DNA from: Ixodes scapularis
Lineage: Eukaryota > Arthropoda > Arachnida > Ixodida > Ixodidae
Reading direction: 5' to 3'
Assembly: GCF_016920785.2 (NCBI RefSeq)
Contig: NW_024609835.1
Coordinates: 23,935,838 to 23,999,837 of the forward strand
Length of the DNA: 64,000 nt
Part shown: one piece after another, positions 1-12,110 of the stretch
Position numbering within the stretch: the stretch's first letter is position 1
Layout of the letters: every line of letters begins with the position of its first letter
The notes under the pieces: generated by a model
Seen by the model: only the letters and a program-made list of their open reading frames with translations
The model's database searches: none
What the model was told of the DNA's origin: nothing
Translations under genes and position numbers: made by a program

Positions 1-622
1 TGTCCATAAGGCGATACGTTCTCACATATCCCCACAAGCGCTTGAAGCACTCACTGACTTACACCAATATTTATGTGGCTATTGCGTGTATTTTAGACAC
101 TAAAGGGAATTTCTCCACTTTCAAAATAACCCTCATTTCTCCAGACTACCGCAGGAAGATGAGCTTACGAAACGCTCAACTAATTCTTTCGAATTTCATT
201 AACTGAATAGGCGCAAAAATAATACGATTGAAAAAACGTTTTCCAGTATTTGATATTCAGTTTTTAATAGCACTTTGTTTTTTAGCAAAAATAAAGTTTT
301 ACATGGCTGATATATTATTATTCTATAAAACATTCGCTCAAAATTATTTCATTAAATAACTGAATCCGTTAAATATGCGCACATCTTCTATACTCCTCAA
401 TATAGCATTCGTTGATGGTGACATAAATAAACTTTATATAGAGCATAATTTGTTTAAATTTCCTTAAATGCATGTCGAAACTGGGTAAAAGCTCACAGTC
501 TTCAATGTCTCGGAACATTATTTTAGCGCTCTTTTGATTACTATTTGTGATTTTTAACATAAATAAGATATTTATGGTGCGCTGAATCGCTAATTAAGCA
601 TAACGTTTTTAAATGTAAAAGC
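1..622. other. Unassigned AT-rich sequence
   Basis: No coding homology, inverted repeat or tandem array is visible. The short open frame between 369 and 560 on the minus strand resembles nothing I recognise and is treated as chance. Confidence 0.5.
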
Positions 623-1345
623 ATGCGTGTTTCCCGACTCTCTGAAAACATTGACCCTGCCATATACATCCTTAATAATATACCATTAAATTCTGTTGCT
701 TTATACAACTATCTTGGCATTCATATCACTCATAACCTTTCCTGGAACATGCACGTCGACTATATCTTTAAAAATGATAATCGTATTCCTGGGTTCTTGC
801 GCCGCCACTTTTGTTCCGCTAATCTTCCGGTCAAGCTGAAATTATGTAAAACCTTAGTCAGGCCAAAACTCGAATACGCCTATACCGTTTAGGATCCGGG
901 ACAAGTAACATTATCACACATTATCGCATTAGTCCCGAACCGAGCAGCCCGTTTTATCCTTTCTAATTACTCTCGTGCTGCTAGTGTTTCGTCAATGAAG
1001 ACAACTTTGTACTTACCTGACCTCACTTTATGCCGTAAATACTTTCGTCTTTGTCTTTTCCATAAAATTTATTATACTAACCCAATTCTAATAGATCAAC
1101 TACTTTTTCATGCCTCATATGTGTCACCTCGCAACGATCACCAGTGTAGGGTTGGCAAGCCGTCCTGCCATACGAACATCTATTTGACTCTTTTATTCCA
1201 AGAACATCTAACGATTGGAACCACCTCCCTGCCTCCATCGTGTCCATCCAGGACACTACATACTTCAAGAAGTTTGCCAACGATTTCATCTGTATCACCC
1301 ACTCCTCTCCGCAGAGCCTCTGGGCCTTGAGAGTATAAAAATAAA
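623..1345 (+). mobile_element. 5'-truncated LINE fragment, C-terminal part of reverse transcriptase ORF
   Basis: The translation contains the post-catalytic part of a CR1/L2/Jockey-type ORF2: a YLGI block near 700, then a KLCKTLVRPKLEYA block ending at a stop near 891, then RAARFILSNYSR in another frame before the 995-1330 open frame. At least one stop and one frameshift interrupt it, so it is dead. It ends in an A/T-rich tail (1336-1362). The same LEYA region occurs on the minus strand near 9390, so both probably derive from related families. The catalytic FADD/YADD motif is absent because the copy is 5'-truncated. Confidence 0.75.
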
Positions 1346-1619
1346 TAAATTAATTAATTAATATAGATAGCTCACTGTCATGTAAGCTCAGGCTTGAAAT
1401 ATTAAAAAAATTAGCCAAAATAATCTTAAACTATTTGACTGGTTCGCTGTTTTCCTTTGGCGCCGTGACCCATACGGACTCTCCTCCTCCCGCTTAATAC
1501 GTCAAGGAAGGAAATACCTTTCTTATTAATACGAAGCAACATACACAACTTCCTCATCAAGAATAGCCGATGTGAAATCGCAACTTTGGGGAGCAGCATA
1601 TCAGATGTAGCTTTAAGAA

Positions 1620-2100
1620 CAGTGTCACGCCAGTGAATCGCTAACTTGGCGTAAGCTTGGCAATCCTAGGAAGCTAACTTGGGCCTAATACGGTTTTGCT
1701 CCAAGGTGTTATTGTCGAAGTACTTCTCTTTTTCGTTTTTATTACTTTTCTTTCGCTTGACTCAATATCGTTAAAGTGCGGGGCTCAAGCCAGAAATGCC
1801 TTGTTTGAAACAAAGATCCATCAGTGAAGCCTAAATATAAAATTTGCTTGGCAATTTACGCTCAAAGTTCTCATATAGAAACGACCAAGCAGAAGTGAAA
1901 CCTAAGTCTCAAACTTGTTTGGCGGTTTAGGCCCAGCTGTTCCAGATGACAACCAAACTACCAGCAGTGAAGTCTAACGTTGGCACTTGTTTGGTCAATC
2001 AGGACTCTGACCAAAGAAGGTCAGGTTGGACTCTACCTTGGCTTTTCGGGCTTTGTAAGGCCCTGAATTCCTAAACCAAAATCAAATTTTGTCCCAAAGA
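1620..2100. repeat. Dispersed repeat, copy A, with internal ~72-bp tandem units
   Basis: Units starting near 1823, 1894 and 1966 each begin with AGTGAA and continue with a CTAA...CTTGTTTGG block, so the period is 71-72 bp. A second copy of the whole repeat lies at 36845-37205 inside a P450 intron. Shared blocks include CTAACTT, GGCAATCCTAGG and CTCTACCTTGGCT. No coding capacity is seen. The family is unassigned. Confidence 0.6.
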
Positions 2101-2273
2101 ACTGTGCTACCTGGATAAAAGTCGAACTGACGCTGCCACGCCACGGCACATTGCATGCAAAATAAAATCAAGGTTACGAGCGAGGCCATGTGATCCTTTG
2201 AAATGCCACAAATTATAGAAAAATAGGAAGTGGTACAATAGTAAGGGTGCAGGCGAGCTGGTGGATGTTAACC

Positions 2274-2421
2274 ATGTTGAATATACCTGAGACTGGGGTA
2301 GAAAAACATAAAAGTCGAAGAAACAGAACGGGACAGGACGACGTCTTGAGACGTCGTCCTGTCCCGTTCTGTTTCTTCGACTTTTATGTTTTTCTACCCC
2401 AGTCTCAGGTATATTCAACAT
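2274..2421. repeat. Perfect 148-bp palindrome (73-bp arms, 2-nt loop)
   Basis: Bases 2274-2346 are the exact reverse complement of 2349-2421, and the loop is TG. The core is purine-rich on one arm (GAACGGGACAGGACG). Just upstream (about 2250-2273) is a GAGCTGGTGGATGTTA block that resembles the leader at 23259-23275. The short motif ATAGGAAGTGGT occurs on both sides, near 2224 and 2420. Confidence 0.95.
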
Positions 2422-3246
2422 AGGAAGTGGTGTTTGCTGAAAAATATATTAATTGTATACATTGGGTAGTGGACGCGTCACGTCGTCGACAATGATGTGA
2501 ATGTTTATAATACGACGTGTTTTAAATTGGGCCACTGAGCTAAATATATATTGATAAAAAGAGTGATTGATCGACTGGCGTTAATGACGAAAGTATAGAA
2601 AGGTTAGCCTGCACATATCGTTATGACTGCTCTACAAAAATACCTGTTTTTGTTGCGTTTTTTCTTCCTTTTTGCTTGCCTCTTAAGGCTGGTTTACAGA
2701 TTGGCGTTTGAGTGTGAGAGAGTGTGTGGCGCTTGCTTGTAACCGCTTATGAAAAAAGAACACAATCGCACCATCTATCAGGTAGCGCTTTTGACCTCTG
2801 TATGTTTCCTCATTTGTTTGCGCAAGACCCTTTCGTCGTACGCTTGAAATTATGCTAGTAATTTTATAAGCGACCATTTCTCATAGAGGATGACTAGATG
2901 TGATATTTAAAATACAGCCAAACCTTCAGTCCAGTGATACGCGGATCGAAAGTGTTCCGAGATGTACATTATAGATTGAGCCGGTCGTAAGCGGTCTCGT
3001 TTTAAGCGACCATAACGCACTAGATAACACACAAACTTGAATGTGTAAACCAACCTTAATCGTATTTCTAAACACAATGTCCCATTACACGATTTCCAAC
3101 ACTAATTTTCTAAGTATAGCTACAATAGTGTGTTTATTGTTCGTTGCCCAATGGTAAGGCTAGCGTAGAGCGGTGAGGTTTGAGAAATTTGTGATTTTTT
3201 TGTCGGATGGAGTGTATTATCTACTCATAGGTTTTTGGAGCAAGTA
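2422..3246. other. Unassigned sequence
   Basis: Nothing identifiable was seen between the palindrome and the LINE that begins near 3247. Confidence 0.4.
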
Positions 3247-3255
3247 GATGGGTAA

Positions 3256-4008
3256 GTGGTTCTCACCGGTGCGATAATTCATCCTACTGCTGGTGGTAGG
3301 ATGACGGTCAGTAACTACTTCAGTTCTGTTGAACATTTTGAATCTCTCGGTAAGCAGATCGATTTTGACAAGTTTCGTGTTCAGATATACGGAGATTTTA
3401 ATCTTCCGGGTGTAGAGTGGTCATTGCAAGTTTTAAACAATAATACGTTAACAGCTAGAAAGGCCTTTTCTTTGTTGTCTTTTATTAACTTGAGTGGTCT
3501 AGAACAATTAAATTCAATACCGAATTGCGCAGGTAATACCTTAGATCTCGTTCTTTCAAATGTCCACATTCTAAGCTTAAGTCTGGCTTCCGATCCTTTG
3601 GTACAAGTTGATAAGTTTCATCCACCTTTAATAGTGCAGTTATCTCTTCTGTGGAAGTCGCGGATATCGTCAAAGCCATTAGCTTACAGCTTTTTAAAAG
3701 GAGATTACCTTGGCTTGTATAAATATATTGAAACTTTCGACTGGTCTAACGTTCTCGCCATGTCTGATGTCGATCGTGCTACCGAGACTCTAACAACAGT
3801 TGTAAAAGATGCCATCGACACTTTTGTACCGAAGCGTTCAACAAAGCCATCCAAATATCCTGAATGGTTTTCCAGGGATTTAAAATGTTATTTGGTCAAG
3901 AAAGAACATTTCCACCGTCTTTATAAAAAATGCGCCTCTTCTTGTAATTATGTACACCAAATTCAGTTTATTTCGGGCCTTGGCGAAGAAACTGTTCAAG
4001 CGCGATAA
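3256..4008 (+). pseudogene. LINE ORF2 remnant: endonuclease C-terminal half
   Basis: The frame contains GDFNLPGVEW (active-site D and N of the exonuclease-endonuclease-phosphatase fold), NTLDLVLSN, and DKFHPPL in the place of the usual SDH/DHxP block. The N-terminal catalytic Glu region is missing, consistent with 5' truncation. The frame ends in a stop near 4008; matching sequence continues in another frame (KRMHLESVENS...). Confidence 0.85.
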
Positions 4009-4301
4009 ACGCATGCATCTTGAGAGCGTAGAAAATAGCTTATTTCGCCGCCCGAAGACTTTCTGGAAGTACACGAAGCAATTCACGAAGCACGTCACGT
4101 GTATGTTAACATACACGTGACGTTAGTCCTATCATCTGCTTACGTGCCTGTTCAGATAACGCCCCGGGTTATGTTTCATCACCTCATGAAGTTGCAGATG
4201 TTTTCGTTGATTATTTTGCCAAATGTTTCTCTGACAATAAGCAATCAGTTCAACCGGAGGGTAAGGAGCTGATTTGTCACGATGTTTTCAGTTCCATAAG
4301 G

Positions 4302-5132
4302 GTGGACTCTCTTGATATTGCCGAGGCGATAAGAAAGTTAAAACCCAAGTTTTCTTCTGGCGTGGATGGTGTACCAGGCTTTGTTATCAAAGGTTGCAGT
4401 CAGCTGTTCATTCCTATTTTGAAACACATTTTTAATATGTCACTCAGTTCAGGCGTTTTCCCTTCGCTCTGGAAAAAAGCAGTTGTTGTTCCTATCTTAA
4501 AAGGCGGTGACGCATCTATAGTTGCGAACTACCGTCCAGTTTCTCTGCTTTGTGCTTTTTCCGAGGTTTTTGAGATTGTTGTGCATAGCAGGATGACTTC
4601 TTATTTCCGTCAAAAATTAACGCCCTTGCAGCACGGTTTTTTAAAGGGTAGGTCTGTGGAAACAAATTTGTGTACCTTTTTAGATTACTGTGTGCCGTTT
4701 GTCTCAAAGAGAGAACAAGTAGATGCAATATACTTCGATTTGTCAAAAGCCTTCGATAAAGTGAGTCACGTGTTGCTTTTGTCCAAGTTACATCTGTATG
4801 GTGTCTGTCCAGAATTGTGTAACTGGTTTAAGAGTTATTTGTCTTTTCGATCAAATAGTGTTCGGGTCGCTGACAGCTATTCCAAAGAGTTTTTTTCAAT
4901 ATCAGGCGTGCCCCATGGTTCAATTTTGGGTCCTCTACTGTTTCCAATTTTTATAAATGATATAGCGTCATGTGTAAATAACGTTGAACTACTTTTATTT
5001 GCTGACGACATCAAGTTGTTCAAGAGTGTTCACTGTCCTTTAGATTGTGATCTGATACAACATGATGTGTCTAGTATAGCACAGTGGTGTAAACAAAATC
5101 AGATATTTCTTAATCCTTTAAAAAAAAGGTGA
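4302..5132 (+). pseudogene. LINE ORF2 remnant: reverse transcriptase domain
   Basis: Ordered RT blocks are visible: DGVPGFVIK, NYRPVSLL, QHGFLKGRS, YFDLSKAFDKVSH (block with the first catalytic Asp), SGVPHGSILGPLLF, and LLLFADDIKLF (catalytic FADD). VPHG stands where VPQG is usual. The frame breaks at 5132 in an A-rich run, with continuation from about 5200. Confidence 0.93.
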
Positions 5133-5199
5133 TATCTTTGTCTGACGGCGTGCGATCATAAATAACACTTATCATCTTGAGAGAAATCCGATTGAACAA

Positions 5200-5658
5200 G
5201 TGTCAATTGTAAGGGATCTTGGTGTGTTCATTGACTGCGGATTAACTTTTAAAAACCATGTCTCTTTTGTTGTCAGCTCTGCAATGAAAGTTCTAGGAGT
5301 TATATCGCGTTTGACCAAGCATTTTAAAAAGCCCCATTGTTCAATACATCTTTTTCATTCCTTAGTGGTTTCAAGGCTTGAGTTTGCTTCTGTGATTTGG
5401 AATTCAATATCTGTAACACAGGCTTTGATCATAGAACGTGTGCAAAAAAGATTTATTCGAATTGTTTATGATAGATGGATTGGACGACGCGTGTATTATG
5501 ACTATGAATGCTTACTGAATAGATTATCGCTGAAGCTTTTATCACACAGAAGAACAGTCCTTGACTTGCTATTCCTGCATAAGATCATTAATGGTGCCAT
5601 TGATTCTTCATGGCTTATTAGTAAAATCAATTTCCATGTTCCTTTCCGCGCGACGTGA
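5200..5658 (+). pseudogene. LINE ORF2 remnant: post-RT C-terminal segment
   Basis: This continues the RT after a frameshift: RDLGVFIDCGLTFKNHV, then LEFASVIWNS and RVQKRFIRIVY, all typical of the CR1/Jockey thumb and C-terminal region. A further frame change near 5655 carries the reading on to about 5800. Confidence 0.88.
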
Positions 5659-5973
5659 CAGCTCACCTGTTTTGATATTTGCTCACCATGCCGTGTGTCA
5701 CCTCTTTCTCGTTTACAGACATTATATAACAGCATTGTGCCACCTCAAGTTGACATCACCACACCCCTGCCTACATTTCGCTGTCAGTTGGACGAACTTT
5801 TGGTCACTTCATAGTGCGTCAGTGTATATGCGTATCAATTTCTTTTTTAATGAGTAGGATTTTTGTTTAAGAGTTTTTATTGTACGAGTTGGTGTACCTA
5901 AGAGAAGGCCGCTCGGCCGTTTTAGGGCACCCGAAAAATAAAGATTATTATTATTATTAATATTATTATTATT

Positions 5974-7870
5974 AGAGCCAAGTACTTCAAAGAAATTATG
6001 AGTATATCGGTTAATACAGTAACATGATATATTGAAGTCGTAGTTTGAATTGAATTTGCAAACAGTATATATAGTTTGGCTCATGTCTATAAGCAACAAT
6101 ACAGATTACCCGATGAAAAAACGGCGGAGGCTTGGGATACCAAACTTTCATCAAAGTGGTACGGAAGGAGAACTAAATTAACACTCTGAAGGTGGTTACT
6201 TTCTTTCAAACTGTCTACCTAAAAATAACTACGTCCCTTCCCAGTGTTTTTGAAGCAAATAAAAAAAAATAGAACCCTCAATTAGAAATATTTTGGTCCT
6301 GCTTTAAAACCTTGAACCTTATATATCAAATATTTCTGAACGTTGTGCACTGGACGTTGCATTTAAGAGCGAGAGCGCCCGCTTATATGATTATATCCTC
6401 TGTACACAAACATATATTGCTATTGCTTTCTCCGTTCACACTCCTGTAATCTCTACTTTCGGCTTCAAAGAGCGTGTACCGTGGACGAAAGAACATGATA
6501 CGGAAAATGAACTACTGCATAATTGCGTCAAGACGTTGTCTTATTTAGCAAACAAGCTCGGTTTTCTAATGAATGAAAATGATTCTTTAGTGAAACATTG
6601 GGACTACCAACCTCCAGCTGATCTGTGCTGTCGTGCATGACAGGTCCTTGTCCTGGGGATGTGCTCACTTATGATACCGCTGCGTGTTCAGAAAGACCCT
6701 GAGACGACTTTGTTCATCCCACGCTTTGTCCATTAATTTCCTAGAGCACGACGTCGACAGAGCGAATAAATCAGAAAGACCGTCGACATAAACGACCTTG
6801 CGTTTCTAGGAACGGCCTTCTGAGTAGCACGTGGGTTCAAGCAACTGGCTTTGTGCATAAGCGCACATCCACAGCCTATTCTGTTTGTTCAGACTCTTCG
6901 TGAAATGACCTTAAATGCGCTTTCTCTCCAGAGCTCTGCACATGGAAATACATTAGGAGCAGGTAATGATGTTATAATGCTCAATCAGGGAATCGGACTT
7001 GCCGCCAAAGAAAGAACTGTTTCATGCGAGGAACCGACTGAATGCAAGTGTACCCTACGTGACCGGGTACCTCCAAATTAAATTGAAGGCCGCTAACTCA
7101 CCCCAACGTGTGATATGGTTAGGAAAAAAATAATTCTCTGCAGAATAGCTAAAATTTTTATTATTATTCTTCTATGGAATGTATCGACGCGTTGAGCACT
7201 TTTTCCTAGAATTTCTCAGGTAGTATGCGCGTATTTATTATCTTGTATATTGACACCAAGAACAAAGGATATTAGACATTTATTTACAAATTCAGGTCTG
7301 TGAGGAACTCTATTATATTTAGTATGAAACCTAATAGAGTTCAAACAAGCTGCGTACTCGAGATTTATTTTATTCATTACATTACCCGAAACACTTTCAT
7401 TTACCGGTAACTTATGAGCTCGGTCTCTTCTTTTTTTTTACTTTTTTTTCTGTTTGTCCCCAATTCCAGCCAGTAACTGACCTCCCTTGGTTCGTTTAGA
7501 ACGCTGGCCAATAATAGGTCCTTTCCGAAATACAGTGCCATCTGGTGTTTCATATATCAGTTTAGGTTTTGCAATATCAATGGCGGAAATGAACTTGTAT
7601 TTTATCGGTCACCGTCACTTTCGCAAGTCAAAGGCACGCGAGGAATTGTTCACTGTGAGTTATGTCTAGATAACTTTCAGTTCGATAGTGAGCAAGAACC
7701 TGCAGTGAGAACAAAACTCCAACCCACACAGACGCCTCGATAAAATGGTATACACCAAGGGGATTTAAAGTCGATTGTGTGCCGCCAACAGATTGATCGA
7801 CTGAAAATGAGTTAGAAATAAACGATTGCGTAGCTCTTGTGTTCCATTTCTACGTCGCGTCGTACAAACT
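5974..7870. other. Unassigned intergenic sequence
   Basis: No gene, RNA or clear repeat structure was recognised. The open frames here (for example 6851-7081) lack any family resemblance. Confidence 0.4.
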
Positions 7871-7899
7871 CCCCCCCCCCCCCCCCCCCCCCCCCCCCC
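7871..7899. repeat. Poly(C) homopolymer, 29 nt
   Basis: An uninterrupted C run. Similar G or C runs recur across the window and their exact length is probably unreliable in any assembly. Confidence 0.95.
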
Positions 7900-8928
7900 G
7901 AAAGGTGCAGGGTTCGCATCATCCGCTTAGGAACATCTTCGACGTCTTCCATTATCAGTCACTAAAAGACCGCCATTAGTACGGCACCGACGCCGTTCCA
8001 GAGATGATGATAGCGATCAAAGTGGCCAGACTGAAATTCGATAAAGGTCGATTGCCCCAATATGCTCGAGCATTCTTCGTTCGTCAGCTTATATCCGTCC
8101 CCGTCTCCCGAGACGTTGTCGCCCGAGTGCTGCGCTCGTGTTATTGCCGGCCGTCTCGTGCGATGTATCCCTCGAGATGTCCTCCAAAACGTCAATGTTG
8201 ATAAAATCCCCGATCGCTTTCGTAACGGGCACAGTGTGCGTCTTGTTCAGGGATGAAGCAATGCGACGTTGCGTTTGATCCCGTCCTTGCTCGGTTTCAT
8301 TTTATCAGGGCCCGGACTTGATTCTCTGCGCCACAGTTAGGACTGTTTTTTGTATTATTTTAGCATATTAGTTTTTGTTAATCGCCGAGCTTCCTCCGTA
8401 GATGGCGGCGTTTAGTTTCCCCTAGGGGACAGCAGTAGCTCCAGAGTTTTTAGAGAGTGCGAATGCAGATGCCCAATCAAATATTTTGATTTGATTTGAC
8501 TTGATATGGCCGAAATAGGCGGAGCGGTGACTACCCGGGAAAGGAAAGGGAGCGATATGCGCCACTCATTGCAGCTGATCAATGAGAACTCAGATCATGC
8601 AGGCACGAAAGACAAAACACACGAGGAGACAGTATCCCAGAGTATACTCGGTACATTCAAAACTAACCGCTGGGCTAACCGGATAAACACCGTCAAAACA
8701 ATTATTTATGTACTTCATAATTCCTCGAAGGCCCCATTACAAGGAATGGGAAACTAAAAGTTTCAATAGAGAAACATAGTAATAGAAACTCGTGGAGAGC
8801 GACACAAGGAACGGGAAACTAAACATTGCAATATAGAAACATAGTAATGCAAGCCCGTGAGTAGCGATAAGAAAAATACAAATAAACACAAAAAAGAAGA
8901 AAAAAATGAAGGGCACGTTATTAACATG
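7900..8928. other. Unassigned sequence
   Basis: The interval has several overlapping open frames on both strands around 7960-8256 but none I recognise. Low-complexity A-rich sequence precedes the LINE 3' end at about 8860-8920. Confidence 0.35.
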
Positions 8929-9905
8929 CTAAGACTCAGCATCGTTTGCACAGGGACCTAAATGTTCACCTAGTGGCGTTTTAAGTACGTCAACATTGTT
9001 AGTCGTCACGTTATCAGGTAAAACATTCCATTCTAATATTGTCAAAAAGGAAAAAGAATTGGTGTAGGAGGTGGTGGAGGCAAATCTGCGCTTTATTATG
9101 CAGCTGTTGTCTATTCTTGGGAAAAACAAAATTGTACCTGGGAGTCCAATTTTTATAAGCGTGGGGTTGAGGTGGTAGACCTTGTAAAACTGAATAAATC
9201 GAAATATCCTCCGTCTAAAAGCTAGCTCAGGAAGATTCGCTCGCTCTCGCAAACTAGAAACACTAATGTGAAAAGAATAATAAAAAAAAATTAATCTCAG
9301 ACCTCTGTTTTGCACACTTTCTGGTTCTCGTTTAAGGCAGTTTTGCCACGGGGACCATACAGATGCAGCGTACTCTAGCTTTGGGCGGACTAAGTTTAGG
9401 TACGCGATCTGTTTCACTTTAGGGAGGAGGAGGGGGGGGTGGGGGGGGGGGGGGGGGGTCTTAAGCTTCTTGGCAGAAAAGCCAGTGTTCTATTATCCTC
9501 AGCGATTATGTGATTAATATGAGTGATCCATGTTCAACTGCTTGTTATAGGAAGGCCAGGATATTTGTAGGGTGAATCACTACTGAGTACTGCGTCGTTA
9601 ATATTGTAGGTGTAAGAGGATAGTGATAAAATACGAGAAAAAGTTAGCAGTTAGAATGTACCTAAGTTCAGGGACATCTGCCACTTGTCACACCAATGAG
9701 CAGTGGATGATAAGTCGGTTTGCAGAGGTCAATGATCGTCAGTATTCGTGATTGTGCGATAAATTACGCAGTCATCTGCAAAAAGGCGGATGGTGGAAGA
9801 GACACAGAGAGGGAGATCATTAATGTAGATTAGGAAAAGAGGTGGTCTAAGTACGCTACCTTGAGGGACGCCTGATGTTACGTTAGACTCTGAGTTATTG
9901 ATGCG
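8929..9905 (-). pseudogene. Minus-strand LINE, ORF2 3' part (RT catalytic half and C-terminus)
   Basis: Reading 9905 down to 8929: NNSESNVTSGVPQGSVL, LFLIYINDLP, LFADDCVIYR (catalytic FADD, about 9780), then after frameshifts LNLVRPKLEYAASVWSP, SVQNRGLRLIF and a C-terminal WNVLP block. Stops and shifts occur between about 9730 and 9420, including a poly(G) run at 9441-9458. It is the downstream half of the RT whose first half lies at 11530-12110; a 1.6-kb insertion separates them. Confidence 0.85.
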
Positions 9906-10119
9906 AAAGCATTAACTGTCTCATGGAGCGAGCCGACGTCATCAGTTTTGAAACCGTGCAAAACGGCACCTTAATGAAACCAGGCGCGAAGCTAGCCAAC
10001 GGCACCTTTTACACTTCAATCCCATTGGCTGGCACGCGTCGACGAGGCTCCCATTGGCCGCTGCGCGTCAGTTTCTGTGGTGTCATCCTGAATGCATTAT
10101 CACGCTGTTCTGTTATTAC

Positions 10120-10740
10120 TAGAGCTGGGCAATTGATCGATTAACCTACCGATTAATCGATTAATGCTTTAATCGCGATTAATTTTTTAACCGGTTAATC
10201 GGTAAAATTTTGACGAACCAAAATAAAATACCAATTAAACGCTTTCACCATGCGTACATAGACGAGAACACATATATGAAGTGAAAACTTTAATTTTTTT
10301 ATGTGAAATATTAACTTATAGTAAACTGTAAGAGCGAGATTTGTTACTCCAGACAAGTGCAAAAAATCACACGTGCCCCAGCGACTTCAACGCCGTGCGA
10401 GTGTACGCTTAGCGCAGTAGAGACTACTGTGAGCAATCCCAAAGGAGGTCGAATTCCTACCCGGAGATTATCAACGAACAATGTTTTCTGCATGGAGCTG
10501 AAGTAATAATCTGTGAGAGTGAGTGCTTTTGAACTGTTTTTAACTGTATATCGAAGTTGATTCATAACCGAAATTATTTCGCCGTTAACAGATAACCAGC
10601 AAAATAAAAAAAAAAATTAAAAAATCTATGGAATTTTTACTTTTAAACAATATTATTATCTTAGAAATAAACGAGACCGATTAATCGATTAAAGGATGGC
10701 GATTAATCGGGTTAAAATTTTTAATCGACGCCCAGCCCTA
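10120..10740. mobile_element. hAT-type MITE (621 bp) with 8-bp target duplication
   Basis: Termini are TAGAGCTGGGC on the left and GCCCAGCCCTA on the right, an inverted pair with one mismatch. The 8-bp GTTATTAC flanks it exactly at 10112-10119 and 10741-10748. Subterminal CGATTAATCGATTA blocks are present at both ends. There is no transposase, so it is non-autonomous. Eight-base duplications and a YAGRG-like terminus are characteristic of hAT. Confidence 0.9.
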
Positions 10741-10964
10741 GTTATTACTGATCACCGTGTTCGCTCGCCTCTTATCGGTTGTACGGGGCGTGGCAATATA
10801 TACGGCGCATGGAATAGGCAACCTGCAATGCTGTTTGGTTTGGCGCAATCCAGCGACTGAAGCAAGAAATATTGAGTACCCCTGGGAGTGGCGGGTGCAT
10901 TGTTCAAACGTGAGCTTATACTCTGGTGGCGCCGCATAGCCTATGGCTCAAGCCTATGGCTGAA

Positions 10965-11013
10965 GCAATCATGGCTTCCTGGGGTACTGGGTATCCCAGG
11001 AAGCCATGATTGC
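10965..11013. repeat. Hairpin, 19-bp perfect arms, 11-nt loop
   Basis: GCAATCATGGCTTCCTGGG at 10965-10983 pairs exactly with 10995-11013. It lies within the insertion that splits the LINE. Confidence 0.9.
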
Positions 11014-11529
11014 GTAACATGCCAGTACAGCGGAAGCTACGGCCCTGGCGGGCCAATGGGAACGTGAGTGCGCATCCCCGGAGCGCGCCTCTACTCCGAA
11101 GAAGTATCAGGCTTTTCGCTGCGTCATGCTCCAATATGTGTGCGTTGCGCTCGGGTACGTCGCGCATTTCGAAGCCTTCGGCACGCAGTCTGGGGCTTAT
11201 CGTTCACCCCTTTGCCAAGTTACAACGAGAGGGGGTATAACCGTGGGAACTCACTCTGCCGGCTGGCTATAAACCGAGAGGTTCGTTCTGCTGGGAACTA
11301 TAGGTTGCTGTGTGTTGCTTCCTCGCGCCGCAAGGCACATTACAGTTTAAACGATCGCTCACCCGATGGCGCTGCGCGTCCGCGAAGCAGCGGCTCCACC
11401 GTTCCACGCCGAAGGTCAGCGCATTGTACTCTGCAGATTAAAGAGGGGAGCGAAGAGCGGCGTGCGTGCTTTCGCATTCACAACTCATAAGAAGTGCTTA
11501 GGTGTACCTCGAGCCTTTTTGCGACGGTG

Positions 11530-12110
11530 TATTGGGAGCGACCAGAAATAAATTTCGATATCCAGGCGGAGATAAGGAGATCAATTTTAAAATGGTGAAG
11601 TTTGGCAAGAAGATGATTATGAGGAACTCTATCGAAGGTTTTTGCAGAATCAAGAAATACGGTAGCGACTTGTGTTTCATGTTCAAGGTTAAAGCGAATG
11701 TTATGTACGAATTCTAGGAGTTACGTTTCACAAGATGGTCCTTTCCTAAATCCATGATGATTAACGTTGAGAAAGTTATTGGACTCATTATATTTTATAA
11801 AAATTGAAAATATGATGTGTTCAATAATTTTGGATGGGATACTTATGAGCGATATGGGACGATAATGAGGAGGTGCATTTCGGTCTCCGGACTTCCGTAT
11901 AGGGATGACAATTGGAGATTTTCCAATCAAGGGGAATGTAACCAGAACCAAGGGTTTCACGGAAAATGTAAGACAGAAAGAGAGTTGATATGTGTTTAGT
12001 GTTGAATAGTATCTTGGAATTGATGAGGTCATTTCCTGTACTTGAGGTAAGTTCCTGAAATTCGATAGTTTTCAAGACACCGAACGGGTTGATAATAATC
12101 GCTTCCATTA
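11530..12110 (-). pseudogene. Minus-strand LINE ORF2, first half of reverse transcriptase
   Basis: Reading downward: a DLINSKIL block, YIPLDWK, HYRPISLISIPSKIIEHI, HHGFRKGPSCETQL, then VFLDSAKTFDRVPHN (the usual DFxKAFDxVxH block, degenerate) and SAWISKFISGRSQY, where homology stops at the insertion. At least two frameshifts are needed to follow it. Confidence 0.82.

Larger units (their letters stand above)
3247..5973 (+). mobile_element. CR1/Jockey-type non-LTR retrotransposon (LINE), 5'-truncated and frameshifted
   Basis: Domains run in LINE ORF2 order: the C-terminal half of an APE-type endonuclease, then a reverse transcriptase, then a C-terminal segment. The 3' end is AATAAA followed by a (TTA/TAT)n tail at about 5937-5973. 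Stops or frameshifts occur near 4008, 5130 and 5658, so the copy is inactive. The tail is followed by GAGCCAAGTA; GAGCAAGTA occurs near 3238, a possible imperfect target-site duplication that would place the 5' truncation near 3247. Confidence 0.9.
9891..11490. mobile_element. ~1.6-kb insertion splitting the minus-strand LINE RT
   Basis: LINE reverse transcriptase homology stops at about 9905 and resumes at about 11530. The inserted block has imperfect inverted ends: near 9895 GATGCGAAAGCATTA and near 11470 GTGCTTTCGCATTC. The same GCGAAAGCATTA motif appears at 48701-48712. It contains a nested hAT MITE (10120-10740). The superfamily of the outer element is not determined and its exact ends are approximate. 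Confidence 0.55.

Noticed and set aside
7960..8256. Overlapping open frames on both strands
   Set aside because: No recognised domain, no splice context and no codon pattern to favour any frame.
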